From Gelatoporia subvermispora B (lineage: Eukaryota; Basidiomycota; Agaricomycetes; Polyporales; Gelatoporiaceae): a stretch of 64,000 nt of DNA. Shown in pieces: positions 1 to 10,717 of this stretch. Under the pieces are notes generated by a model. It was not told where the DNA came from. It saw nothing but the letters and a program-made list of their open reading frames with translations, and searched no databases. The position numbers and the translations under genes are program-made. The number at the start of each line of letters is the position of its first letter. Position 1 is the first letter of the stretch. The stretch covers positions 1,239,867 through 1,303,866 of the forward strand of contig KB445795.1 of the NCBI GenBank assembly GCA_000320605.2. The letters are read 5' to 3'.

Positions 1-870
1 GATACCTGCCCTTAACGAAGCAGATGCGGCTAGTGAAAAGAATTCCTTGAGTTCATGTTCGTTTACATCGGAGTATGTGGCGCGACCCAAGGAGTCTATG
101 CCTCGCCATTTCTACCTCAAAATTTGGATTTCACACTTCAAGCTGTGGCGTGGAGGTATGGTGCACTTTGCATCAGATACAGGTTCACAGCTAACATGCA
201 TCCTATAACACAACACGTATGACAAATTGCTGTAATTATCTGTAGACATAAGTATGCCATGATAAAATTTCGTAAATAATAGTCGACGTAGTGGAACGAA
301 GTTGAAGCCGAATCTTGTGCTTTGAGTGAACCATCGAAGCTCGTGTATCGCGGAGTCGAGCTATTCAGTTGCGTGCCACTCAGCGAATCATGTACTCCTA
401 TTATTGCTTCTGCACGGCAGAACTCCGCTTCTCTTGCATAGCTGTGGGACGGACCTCGTGTACTCCAGCGACGATCGATCAAGAAGTATTCCAGACATGT
501 GAGTAGTAATAAAGTCCCACATCTGCATGTACGGTTTCTCATCTTGCCAATCGTAGCTTTTCAACACTTTGATTTCGCAGATCTGCATGCACCTCAAGCT
601 GCCTTTCATTGAACTTAAGTCGCATATCTGACAGTAGGCTCTCGGCGCGAAACGTCAATTTGCATGGTCCAGATACTCAGCTCATGCACAACCGACAGCT
701 TTGGCACGTCATGTCACTAGATACAAAGGCAGCGGCGTGCCGTTTCCGCGTCTTGCTCCAGATTCGAAGTCAACGCCTCGCACCCAATAGTGGACTTCAG
801 GCCGAGTTTCCTGCGGCCTGTTCGAGGCCGAAAGCTTCGCGGGTACTACAAATTTACAGTGCGTTGCAAT
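1..870. other. flank without a recognisable gene
   Basis: The open frames here are short, overlap on both strands and show no motif or splice-linked continuation that I recognise. The segment lies 3' of the minus-strand mitochondrial-carrier-like gene and may contain its 3' UTR. I see no repeat, tRNA or transposon end in it. Confidence 0.5.
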
Positions 871-2153
871 CTAAGATATTCCGGGGCCAAATGCTTCCCA
901 CACTAAAAATCCTGCTCCCCATGGCCCAACCCGCGCTAGCGTCCGCACGGCAGAATACATCCGGCGCCGCAATGGTGCAAGGGACTTGTCATAAGCGCCG
1001 TGATTGGGACCTCTGAAGAAAGATAGTATGCCATCTTCTTGCACCTTCTGTAGCACGATTGCGATGCTGCTATGGCTCTGCGACGGCTGCGCAACCCGAT
1101 GAATGTGTACCACTTTCCGAGCAGCATCCCAGGGGCGGCAAGCGACTTCGTATGACAGTCCAGCTATGACGCCTCCCGTAACCAGGGTAGTCGCGTGGCT
1201 TATTCTAGGGGCATGCCGACAAAGAGAAGGATATCGCGTGTCGAGGTTCTGCACTAAAGATTGTGCGGCAGTCTTCGTCTGGAAGGCGGCACGGCGTGTT
1301 AGGTCGAAAATAGAGAAGAACACTGCGAAGCCTGGAAGCGATCTAAGTATGAAAGCTGCAATGCCTTTGACATAAAACATACCACATATGTCTTTGACGC
1401 AACCCCAGCCCCACCCGTTCCAGCCTCGGCCGGCCATATCTCCTACTTCTCTCATCCATTCTCTGACTTGTCGCGCTTCACGAACCTGGACATCTTTAGC
1501 AACGAGTCCCTGCCCCTCTGTGCCGCGGAATACTTCTTTCCACGCGTGAGACCAGCCGGTAGCGGCAGAAGCACCTTCGAGCGCGAACCGAACGTTCTCC
1601 GCGGGTGCAGCAACGAGAGCTTGGACGCCGCCGGCGACCCCTCCAGACACGGCGGCCAGCGCGGTCGGGTAGGAAGACAGATGAGGAGTGAGCATGTCGG
1701 ACACCTCGGAGTAAGTTGACCACAGAACAACCCCCAGGACACCGTTCACTAGTATAGGAGGTATAAAATGTTTGGGTATGACCATGAACTTTACGTTTGA
1801 TCGTCAAGCAAGTTCCGTACAGTAATGTGACAAATACTCACTCCTTGCTGCCTGACCAGCCATGCCAGGTATCTTGGTGATAGTGCCATTCCATGGTGGC
1901 TGGCCAGACCTTTCAAAGTTTGCCACCCACTGACTTGAAACCGACAAGTATTGATGAATACCGGTTGAATTAGCTCATATTGGTTCGTACCTTTTGAAGG
2001 CCTGAAGAGCCTAACAGGCCTTGAGAAGTACAAAGCTATGCTTCTGGTAGCAGTGCGCGCAAGAGCAGCATAGAGCGAGTTGGGTTGCTGGTCCTGAGCA
2101 TCGGAGCTGGATTCGACCTGGAGCGACTGAGGAGGGTCTACACCCGCTGGCAT
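871..2153 (-). CDS. mitochondrial-carrier-like protein
   Basis: Three exons join in frame and encode about 390 residues. Exon 1 ends in R-P-S-K. A 57-nt intron (1934-1990) leads to V-S-G-W. A second intron, with donor gtgagt and acceptor aaag, leads to F-M-V-I-P-K-H-F-I-P-P. The protein has several hydrophobic segments and Gly/Ala-rich stretches such as AAVSGGVAGGVQALVAAPAE and TLVTGGVIAGLSYEVACRPWD. The latter resemble the P-x-D/E-x-x-[KR] ends of mitochondrial carrier repeats (PAENVR and PWDAAR are visible). Substrate is unknown. I chose the Met at 2153 because it leaves a 216-bp gap to the divergent ALKBH7-like gene; Met codons at 2333 and 2387 are also in frame. The repeats are degenerate compared with classical SLC25 transporters, so it may be a divergent, non-transporting relative. 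The stop at 871 is clear. Confidence 0.72.
1934..1990 (-). other. 57-nt intron that keeps the reading frame
   Basis: On the minus strand this segment starts gtacgaac and ends tttcaag. It is 57 nt long, a multiple of three, and has no in-frame stop, so an unspliced message would also be open. The flanking residues R-P-S-K and V-S-G-W join in phase 1. It is called an intron because of its canonical ends and because its translation is unlike the flanking protein. Confidence 0.65.
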
Positions 2154-2369
2154 AACGAGATCAGCTAGAGATCGTCGGCCTCGATCTTTGCGACGCGGCC
2201 TCGGCCCGGACGCCCCGCCACTGTGATGCGGCTCCTCGGCAAACCCTGCGCAGAAGCGTGGCGCCACTTGAACATCCTCCGAATCACAACTGGCAACTTC
2301 AACAAAATGTGGTGGCCCAATACATTCCGTCATGTCCGTGTAACAAACTTGGCGAAAAGATCTCTGACA
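2154..2369. promoter_or_regulatory. shared promoter of carrier and ALKBH7-like genes
   Basis: The 216 bp lie between the chosen start of the minus-strand carrier-like gene and the start of the plus-strand ALKBH7-like gene, so both would be transcribed divergently from here. I see no clear TATA box. The limits depend on the chosen start codons. Confidence 0.4.
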
Positions 2370-3283
2370 ATGCAAGCAGCCGACCATATACCAGACTTTG
2401 CCTTCTTCAAGGACTTTTATAGCATTCCAGAGCAGCGGATCCTTCTATCAGCTGCTCTACTGAAGCTAGATTCAACCGAGACCAGACAATTCAGGAAGCG
2501 AAGAATGGACTACGTTGCTACGGCAAAAAACACATCGAGAACAGATGCCGTTGACTCGCTATTTCTACCCGACGAATACTACGGATTCGAAGAGGTGAGG
2601 CACCCCCCAACAGCCGTGCATATTTATCATACAAGAGCTCTTGCACACAGGGGCATTATGACGGAGTCATCAAGAATTATCGCGAGATGCACATTACATC
2701 GTGGCCAGAAGATATTCCCGAGGTCGGTCCACTACTCACTCGCCTACAGTCATTGCATCCCGACGAGGAGACGCAAACCCATATTTTACACCTCGCAACC
2801 GACGGTGAAATCTTGGTAACCATTGGGACACTCTGCGCATTTTGTCATAGCTTATGTTCCTACATTGTTAGCCGCACGTTGACAACATTGGTGCCAGTGG
2901 CTCCTGGATTCTGGGTGTCAGTCTGGGGGCTACACGAATCATGCGGCTGGAAAATACCGAACGCTCAGAGCCCGCATTTGATATCGCATTGCCTTCTGGC
3001 AGCGTCTATATGCAAAGGTACGGTCCAGGCCTACCTATACTACGAATCATTTAACCTCGATTACTGCTTTAGGGATTCCATTCGATACGGACATAAGCAT
3101 TCTATCTTACGGAATGGGGTCCTGTCTGGTCATTCGCATAATGGGGGACAGCGTCTGAGCATCATGGTGCGGGTAAGCTATGCCTCATGCCAACCTGTCA
3201 CCGCAAACCCGCTCACCGGAATCAGAATCTCCTCTCCCATAGGTAGTAGCCGTACGACCTTGTTTGTGTTCCTGGTACCTTGA
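2370..3283 (+). CDS. ALKBH7-like 2-oxoglutarate/Fe(II) dioxygenase
   Basis: The gene is split over four exons in different frames. Exon 1 (from 2370) gives MQAADHIPDF, then F-Y-S-I-P-E-Q-R, ending in G-F-E-E. After an intron it continues GHYDGVIKNYREMHITSWPE, then H-I-L-H-L-A-T-D-G-E-I-L. The next exon starts PHVDNIGASGSWILGVSLGA and includes R-I-M-R-L and L-P-S-G-S-V-Y-M-Q-R. The last begins D-S-I-R-Y-G-H-K-H-S-I-L-R and reaches RLSIMVR. This follows the layout of animal ALKBH7: H-x-D iron ligand in PHVDNI, a distal H in RYGHKH, and a 2OG-binding R in RLSIMVR. ALKBH7 acts in the mitochondrial matrix; animal ALKBH7 is linked to fatty-acid metabolism and programmed necrosis. The C-terminal end is uncertain: a good donor (gtaagc) follows MVR and at least two acceptors follow, so the stop could lie between about 3240 and 3580. 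Confidence 0.78.
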
Positions 3284-6241
3284 GATTGCCGCCCATCGTA
3301 GCTGCGTCAGAGCGAGATGGTGTCTCAATAGTAGGTAGGGTAGACTGCTGCCCCCGGCTCGAGCTAGTGCTCAAAGTTGAGCTCATACTCGACCGGTTCG
3401 CTCGTAAAGCCGAAGAGCGCTTGCATTTACGATGGCTGAGCAGTGAAGCGCACCACATCGAGTATCAAATTACATGGTCATGTTGTCAGATGAAATCTCC
3501 CTTGTTTATGGCTGTGCAGTGCGGACAACACAAAGAGATGGTATGGACAGTGCATTACCTGAGCAGTAGGACTTTCTAGGGAAAGAGATGGCAATGAAAT
3601 TTCGCTTCAGGTCAACAAAAATTTATGCTCTTTGGTGAACCAACGTCGTATAGAGTTTTAACTACCACCCCTGTCTGACATTAACAGTCACCGGTTAATC
3701 GTTTGCATTGCCCGGAAGTACACATTTCAAAGGCCTATACCGACAGTGTGGCGGGAGCCATGTGCATTAAGCTTTCTTCAGGAATCACTGGTAGAGGCTT
3801 CAATCACGTACGTTTACGCGTTGATGAGGCGCAGGTCGGTAAGGCCGCCGTTGTCTTCCTTACTACTTCGCTGCTGGTTCAGAGCGCTTAGAAGTTAGAT
3901 CTTAGACGCCGCCACTTCTGGACACTGACCGAATAGTTGGCCAGCAGCTTTAGGGGTTGATCAAGGGGGTAAGTGGGGCGCACGGAAGACGGAAGTCAGT
4001 GTAGCGGCAATGTCAGAGCCACAGTCATACGCCCCAGAGTATCAGAGATGTATATGACTACCAGCTGTACTAAAATCCTCTATGGCATGCCCCACAAAGA
4101 GAAAAGGTGCACCCTAGGAACTACCACTGCCTGTGCAGGAGTTGAACAGTCATTTAGCACTCGTGGGAAGTTATCGTGATGTAGGACAGTCTGTATCTCG
4201 GATTAGAGCACTCGCAGTTGTGAGGATGCTGCTGTCAACTAGTACACGTTCCGTTCTCGATTTCTCGACAATATAGAGTACACTTTTCGCCGGCTTGACT
4301 CTGGGCAGACGATGAAATAGGGCGCTAGTTACCATATGAGGCTGAATAACTTCCAAAGGAGGACATAATTCTCATCGCTGGCCAAATTACTGGAATTTCA
4401 GAAGTCCCCCAGTTTCAAAGATGTTGGAAATCCGTCTGGATAATATCTTTTTCTCACCAATCCTGACGCTTTTACCAAGACGACAAGAAAATGGGCGCTA
4501 TTTTGGTCGTACAAAAGTAGCGATGACTAAGTGCTTTACTCCATAGCTAAACAAAAAGCTGTTGCTCGTGGCAGCCGATGTTCGACCTCGCCCATGTGGA
4601 CCAATGTCTCGTTCACAGGGTACTTATAAGCGACTTCTATGCATTGTGGTCCCGAGAGTTCACCGCTGATCTCAGGGAATGATCGAATTGTTTGGCAGTC
4701 TCGTGAAGCCCAGACCACGACTTGAGGGTTATCAAAACTCTCTCCGCATGTTCGTACATGCGTCCAAGAAGACGAGGAACCACGGATAAGCGGCGGCAAC
4801 GGCGCAGATAAATTGACCACAACCAATAGCACGTAGATTCTATCTAATAGCGCTATGCCATATATGCAATCCGAAGAGAATATCCTTGGCGTCCCTTGCA
4901 CAGCAACGGAAATGAGACTTAGCCTGGTGGACAGTGACATACCTAACGACACGCTCGCTACACAATCAGTCTCCATCTCAAAGTCAGGCACCTAGACCGT
5001 GTCAAACTCGGGGAGGCCTCAGAAGTGTACCGAACATCTTTGACTATCAGGCAGTCCAGCACTTTCCACAACGGCTGACTGCGGGGAGGCAGGCCTTGTG
5101 ATTTTAGAGAGAGCCCCAGGGTCGAGCCACGCTGTGATGCAAGTATGACAGCGCCATTCGTCATGAAAAGGAAGACTCAGAAACTGACGCGCATCAATAC
5201 CATACCGCAAAATCGGCGTTCGCATTCCTTGTTTCTGTTCATCGTAGAAAATACTGCGTATTGAGGAACCGTAAATAAAATATCACGAAGGTCGGAAACG
5301 GGTCGTACCAATCTGTATACACTTGTTTCAGCATCATGATGTGAGAGGTGCTCATCCTACCTTGCGTACATGCCATGAGTGCGGGGAAGCTGAGCGATAA
5401 CTGCACCCGATACCTGGTCGGAGCCGGAAAATGTTCGGTTCTGATGACCCGGCGGCGAAGAATTAACCTTGAAAAATTGGGTGCAAGTGAGAAAGGTTTC
5501 AAGAAAGCATTTTTCATCAGCTATCAGAGCCTTTGTGTGAGCTGGTAGAGTTATAGAACTCACGCTGCTAAGGAGTTTGGGCCCGCAAGGAATCAAATTA
5601 GTACATATAGCTTCCTCGAGGTATCAGACGCCGAAAAGCCGATATTTCTCACAAGCCGACGGTCAATGCAGGGTGCTGATGATTTTTCGACGTGAGGTCC
5701 AGATCCCTCTCAACCATTTATGAGCGCTTGATCGTCTCCCTTAGATGCAGCCACGACGTCGCCTCCCAGGTCCATACGCATTGACATTCGGCTCGAATCA
5801 GTCCTTGTTCAGTACACCACTGCCTCGTGGTGAGAAGGCTGTGGCGGGGAAAAATGGGGTTCAGTCATGGGGATACATCGAGAATAGTACTTCTAAATAA
5901 GGCGAACAAACCGAAGGAATTGTCTATGCCACAGACATCTACTATCTGAGCGTGGGACGGTATGAGCTGATGAAGAGTAGTCCGAATTCCAGGAATCCAA
6001 GCAACGCAAATTCAGGAGGAACTCGTACTCTAGTCTATGAATCGGTGAATACGGTCCATGTAACGGGAGGGTAGGGGTCTGGGAGTCGTGTCCGAGTATT
6101 TTTTTGGTGATGTTTAGCGCCGTGGCTTGTAGCTCAACTCGGTGATCTGAGCTATGGCGAGCCTGTAGAATCACTTTACGCCTCCCTGATGACATGTGTC
6201 GAACTGCGCCACACGGAAGTGAGCCACATAATCTGGATCAT
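3284..6241. other. gene-poor stretch
   Basis: Nearly 3 kb with only short, mutually overlapping open frames. The longest is a 151-codon minus-strand frame at 4536-4991 without recognisable domains. No splice-linked protein family and no terminal repeats were found. The 5' end may contain the last exon of the ALKBH7-like gene. Confidence 0.45.
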
Positions 6242-7079
6242 TCAAGATAGAAAGACCGACGATACATGAACCTCTGCAGATTTGTTGTCTGGTTTGATTG
6301 TGATAAATTCCTGATTCTTGGAAACTTGCGTCAACAGGATTATTGCCTTCACCATCATCAACGTACATCGACGATCTCGACCGCTTTTACAGTCCCGTGT
6401 AGAGGCTTTCCGTCTTGGAAGTATATAACGCGAGTGCCAGGCTGCAACAGGTCAGGCGGTAGAGCAGCAAAGAGCGTGGTCAGGTTCACCTGGAATGTGT
6501 CCATGACAAAGGTCACTGAGATTGTCGAAGGAGGAGCAGGTACAGAGAGGATGCAATAGACACTACATCAACGAACACATATTTATACCACGGAAACATT
6601 GAATGTCGACTCCGAGTGGCCGGCCAATCGCACGGGTGATACCACGCGGATAATTGCTGCTCTGAAATGAGCCGTCATAGAAGGACGCCACAACGGAGTG
6701 ATCTTTCTCTGGTTCTGATCGCTGAACATGGGGTCGAGCCATGCAGGCACGTCCAGGAAGACGAAAGAGCTAAGCGAGATGACGGCCTGCAACCATCCGG
6801 CATGTGTACATGATCGCCCGACAAAAGCTCGGAGTTCTCTATACGGCCGGGAGCGTGGAGTGTCCCAAGCGGCAGGCCAGTTCCGGGGTCCAGGTAAGCG
6901 AATGTCGAGGGAGCAGCATCACACCAATGCTTCGCGGGAGTGTAAATGGACCGGGGTACTAGAGTATGAACGCACGAGGGTCTAGAGATGAGAACTGGCC
7001 AAGGGTATGGGTCAGACATTCCGTACGTAAGGATGCGGAAAGCGAGTGCAGCACTCTCTCCACAAGCTCCATAGACCAA
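6242..7079 (-). pseudogene. decayed minus-strand coding segment, family unknown
   Basis: Several adjoining minus-strand stretches read like protein but do not connect. At about 6358-6555 the reading contains T-F-Q-V-N-L-T-T-L-F-A-A-L-P-P-D-L-L, then PGTRVIYFQDGKPLHGTVKA, and hits a stop. Shifted by one frame, it resumes at about 6242-6350 with Q-E-F-I-T-I-K-P-D-N-K-S-A-E-V-H-V and ends. Upstream, at about 6590-6690, are Y-D-G-S-F-Q-S-S-N-Y-P-R-G-I-T-R and, around 6890, Y-L-D-P-G-T-G-L-P-L-G. The pattern fits an old gene or transposon gag-type protein broken by frameshifts, although unrecognised short exons cannot be excluded. No repeats bound it. Confidence 0.3.
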
Positions 7080-7517
7080 ACGAGAACAGAAGCAGTAATC
7101 AGCAAATCAAGTGAGGGAATTTGGCATGCTCAGCGCAGGGATCTGGAGCCGTCGTAGACTCATCGTAGAACCACTGTGTTAGGGGGACTTTCCCACCAGT
7201 AATATAGCTATTCAATCAATACCCCAGCCATGCGAGTTCGTAAGTCAAAAGATCGAGATCATGGCTCTGCGTGCACCGCCGGAGGCTTTTGATAGAGCAA
7301 GCTCGTGTTGTCGAGTGGGCGACGAAAGCAAGTCGGACACCAGGCGGCTTTCCACCCGGATTCGGCCCGCGGGCGACTCATGCCTTATGTAATCACTCAC
7401 TGGCCGTTCCCGGGAACCTCAACAGTCGAGACGCTACAGAGTGACTACTATGTTGCTAACCCTACGAATATGCCCGCACAAACTGTAGCTTCCAGAGCCG
7501 TACCTCCCCGTCCTGAT
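7080..7517. other. region upstream of LST8
   Basis: No gene is recognisable. It should include the LST8 promoter and 5' UTR. The open frame that runs into LST8 from 7305 has no similarity to LST8 before the Met at 7518. Confidence 0.45.
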
Positions 7518-9007
7518 ATGTCTGTCATTCTGGTCACTGGATCCTACGATCATGAAATCCGCTTCTGGGAGGCGTGGAGTGGCATATGCTCTCGGACCAT
7601 CGCTCGCGGAGGAGAATCAGGCGTGAGCCAATGAACCTGCAGAATTTGACGGCCTCATTCACATCCCTCATTCATTGCTTCTGTGCAGCAAGTGAACAGG
7701 TTGGCAATTTCGCCCGAGTGAGCATGGTCAACCGATCATTTCCAACTGCCGTCACTGAGACTCCTCTAGCAAGCGATTTCTGGCCGCCGCTATACACAAG
7801 AAAGTCAACATTTACGACATCGCGAACCCTTCCTCCCAACCCGTAAGCAGTGATGTACGGATGCTGTACGAGAACGCACGCTGAGAACGCCACAGATCAT
7901 TACTTTCGAAGGCCACACGGGTAACATCACCTCGGTCTGTTTCCACAGCGAGGGCAAGTGGTTGGTCACGGGGAGCGAGGATGGAACGATCAAGATTTGG
8001 GATCTACGGTGCGTTTGTAAATAACCATTTTTGGAGTCTTTTTGGAACCGGTTGCCTGTAGCAGCACGAACGTCCACAGGAATTATGATAACGAGGCCCC
8101 GGGTGCGTGTGCTCAGGAACGCTCTAGAATTTTTAGGACCGACTCGGTTACGTCTTAAAGTGAACGATGTCATAGTGCATCCGAATCAGGGCGAATTGAT
8201 TTCGTGCGACCAGGCGGGCAGGCTCAAGCAGTGGGATTTGTCGGAGAACATTTGCACCCACGAGCTGGTGAGCGCTGGCGCTTGAGAGTGCGCACTCAGG
8301 ATTAACCGCATGGTCACAGACGCCTGCAGGAGATACCCCGATGCGTTCCATAAGTTTGGCCTCCGACGGCTCCTGCTTGGTTGCCGGAAATGTGAAGGTT
8401 CGCCCGACCGCTACTTTCTTCGCCAGTCGGGGCTCAGGAATATGGCGCAGGGAAAATGTTTCGTGTGGAAGATCAACGAGGAGCGATCGGATCTTCCCAG
8501 GTTTCAAGCTGTGACCAAATTTCAGGCTCACGGCAAGTACCTTACACGGCTGCTTCTCAGTCCGGATGTCAAGTGAGTTGTCCGTCCCCCATCTACATAT
8601 TGGGCTGTCTCATTTCATATGCATGCTCTAGGTACCTGGCGACTTGTTCGGCGGATACGACCGTGAAAGTTTGGTCGCTATCGCCTAAGTATGAATTCAA
8701 GTTGGAGAAGGTTCTAACAGGGCACCAGCGATGGGTGTGGGACTGTGCGTTCAGCGCGGATTCCGCATATTTGGTGACAGGTGGGTCGTTATACAACGGC
8801 GGCCTGCCATCGGAGCTCACGCACGAACGACCAGCATCTTCGGACCACACTGCTCGGTTATGGGAGATGGCGTCCGGAGAAACTGTACGGCAATACAGTG
8901 GCCACCATAAAGGTGAGACTCTCGAGTCTATCATTCAACGACATCGTTGTGACATGACTGCATTCTTAGCTGCCGTTTGCTGTGCCCTACACGATGGCGC
9001 AGGTTAG
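7518..9007 (+). CDS. LST8: LST8 / GbetaL WD40 protein of the TOR complexes
   Basis: LST8 is a small seven-bladed WD40 propeller that binds and stabilises the TOR kinase domain in TORC1 and TORC2. The start [19 protein letters not shown] is the family N-terminus. About ten short exons then link in order: [35 protein letters not shown] with [13 protein letters not shown], then [83 protein letters not shown] and A-A-V-C-C-A-L-H-D. The total of roughly 310-320 residues matches the family. Every intron has GT-AG ends, for example after N-P-S-S-Q-P and after N-Y-D-N-E-A-P. I see no frameshift; the single-frame fragments only look broken because introns are so frequent. Confidence 0.95.
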
Positions 9008-10717
9008 ATTGGGCCCTAAATTGGCCTCGTGTGTGCTCTGTGCAAATCTTGTATCTGTCGTTCGCTCAGGGCCACTACCATATGCTCCGCGAAGGTCCTA
9101 TTTTGGGCACATCTCTGGGGACCGCATCCCTGTACCGCACACTTTCTTTGTAATACCACGGGAATTCAACGCCATTGCCCCCGGCCCAGATGCAGAATTT
9201 GATGAAGATCTGCCATGCTTTAGTCTAGGCTCCTCGTTTCGCAGAAGTCGGGTCGGGGGTTGTGTGCAGACGAAACCGCGGGAAATGAGGTAGAGGGCGT
9301 GCCTCTTGAGAAATATTGACCACTGATGGAAGACAGAAGTAAGTGGTGGGACTGGTGCTGCCGCATGTCGGAGTAAACGAATAGACTTTTCCAAGACATC
9401 GCATCGATGCATCTGCACCGCGGAAGCTATGTTCGAGGCAGCCGTACACGAGCCAACAGGGGACGCGGGACGTAAGAATACATCGCGAAGCCTACCACGT
9501 CGAGCCAGCGACGAGCGTTGAACATGCGTCCCGTGAGAGGGAGTCGAGAGAAACCTCGGACAAACGCGCAGCGAGAGAAGAGAACCGCTTAATGTATATC
9601 CGAGGCCTTTGTCCATTGCGCAAGAGGAAGGTGGGTGCCCAGTGTTCATACGAATGGCGCGGAGGGTGCAAATGCCATCATGGGAAGTATCTTATGAACT
9701 GGAATTGTCGGATGGCGGAGCAGTTCAGGGCGCTGAGCATGGGTGCAGCGTCTGCTCAGTATACGTGATACATGTGTATGCACCGAGGACTGTATTCCCT
9801 TGGAGAAACTGCGACACATGGATTGCTGGAATCGACATCAAGCTCGATCTGTTGGCGCATGATCGTGCCATCAGAGCGCGTGCGGGTGTATGTACGACTC
9901 GACACGAGTGCGTCTATGTGCCTCTTCAGCTGTGGCATCACCTCCGTAACATGTTTGCCTCTGGGTGCCTCAGGCCTCTGGGTGCATGCTGTTCTGTCGA
10001 ATGTCGGGCTATGAAGCCGAACTGATGGCGACACCTCTCGAGCAGGGCGCCAGGTCGCGTCTCGCTTATGGCGTGCAAGCATGGGTGCACCATATGGACT
10101 CCGATTGTGGAGATGGAAGAACGGTATGTCTTCGATCGCTTGTCGTGCAGAGTGGTGGCCTGCAATACTTGGTACTCCGGCTCGCACCTGCTCATGGCGG
10201 CTCGCAGCCGGTTGTCAGATGATACGATGGTAGGTGTTACGGAATTAAAACATGCGCTCGCGAGGGCAAGGATGGCACTTAGAGAGGCTCTGTGGCGTGT
10301 GGCGCGGGGGGAGAGAGATCTATGGTGCGACTTGGCGGACGAAAAACGAGGAGGAATAGCCTAATTTGGCAGGTAGAATTCCGGCGGAGCTCCGCGTGGC
10401 CAGGGCGGGGGCGACCAAGATTTTGAAAGATTCGCGATGTGATTGGCCGAAGCGGGGGAGGGGCAACTCCGCGATCGCGGCGCCCCCGATGCGTGTCGCC
10501 GGGGTCGCGTAGGCGCCCAACCTCGGACTACTTCGGGCCCTAGGCTGGGCGTGAACGTTCTCCAAAGTGACTCCTCCTCGACGATAGATATCCCCTCCTC
10601 CTCCCCCGCCTTCCTCTTCCTTACGACCCATCATCTCTGTCGTCCTGACCTCCCCCCTCATCGTTCCACTCGTTCTCTAGTCACTTTTCGTCATCTCGGG
10701 CGTGCTTACACCATTCT
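9008..10717. other. LST8 3' flank and GLT1 promoter
   Basis: No convincing gene. A 183-codon minus-strand frame (9098-9649) and a 143-codon one (9756-10187) have no family resemblance. The last 150 bases before the glutamate synthase start are pyrimidine-rich, typical of basidiomycete core promoters and leaders. An inverted CCAAT (attgg at about 10441) lies roughly 275 bp upstream of the ATG. Confidence 0.5.

Noticed and set aside
3222..3458. Ser-rich minus-strand frame after the ALKBH7-like gene
   Set aside because: Low complexity, no continuation; may be antisense of the last ALKBH7 exon.
4536..4991. 151-codon minus-strand frame in the gene-poor stretch
   Set aside because: No domain, no splice continuation and no neighbours supporting it; length is within what chance gives.
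8593..8934. minus-strand frame over LST8
   Set aside because: Antisense of WD40 exons; the plus strand encodes conserved family sequence.
9098..9649. 183-codon minus-strand frame between LST8 and GLT1
   Set aside because: No family resemblance, and opposite-strand frames overlap it. Probably chance.
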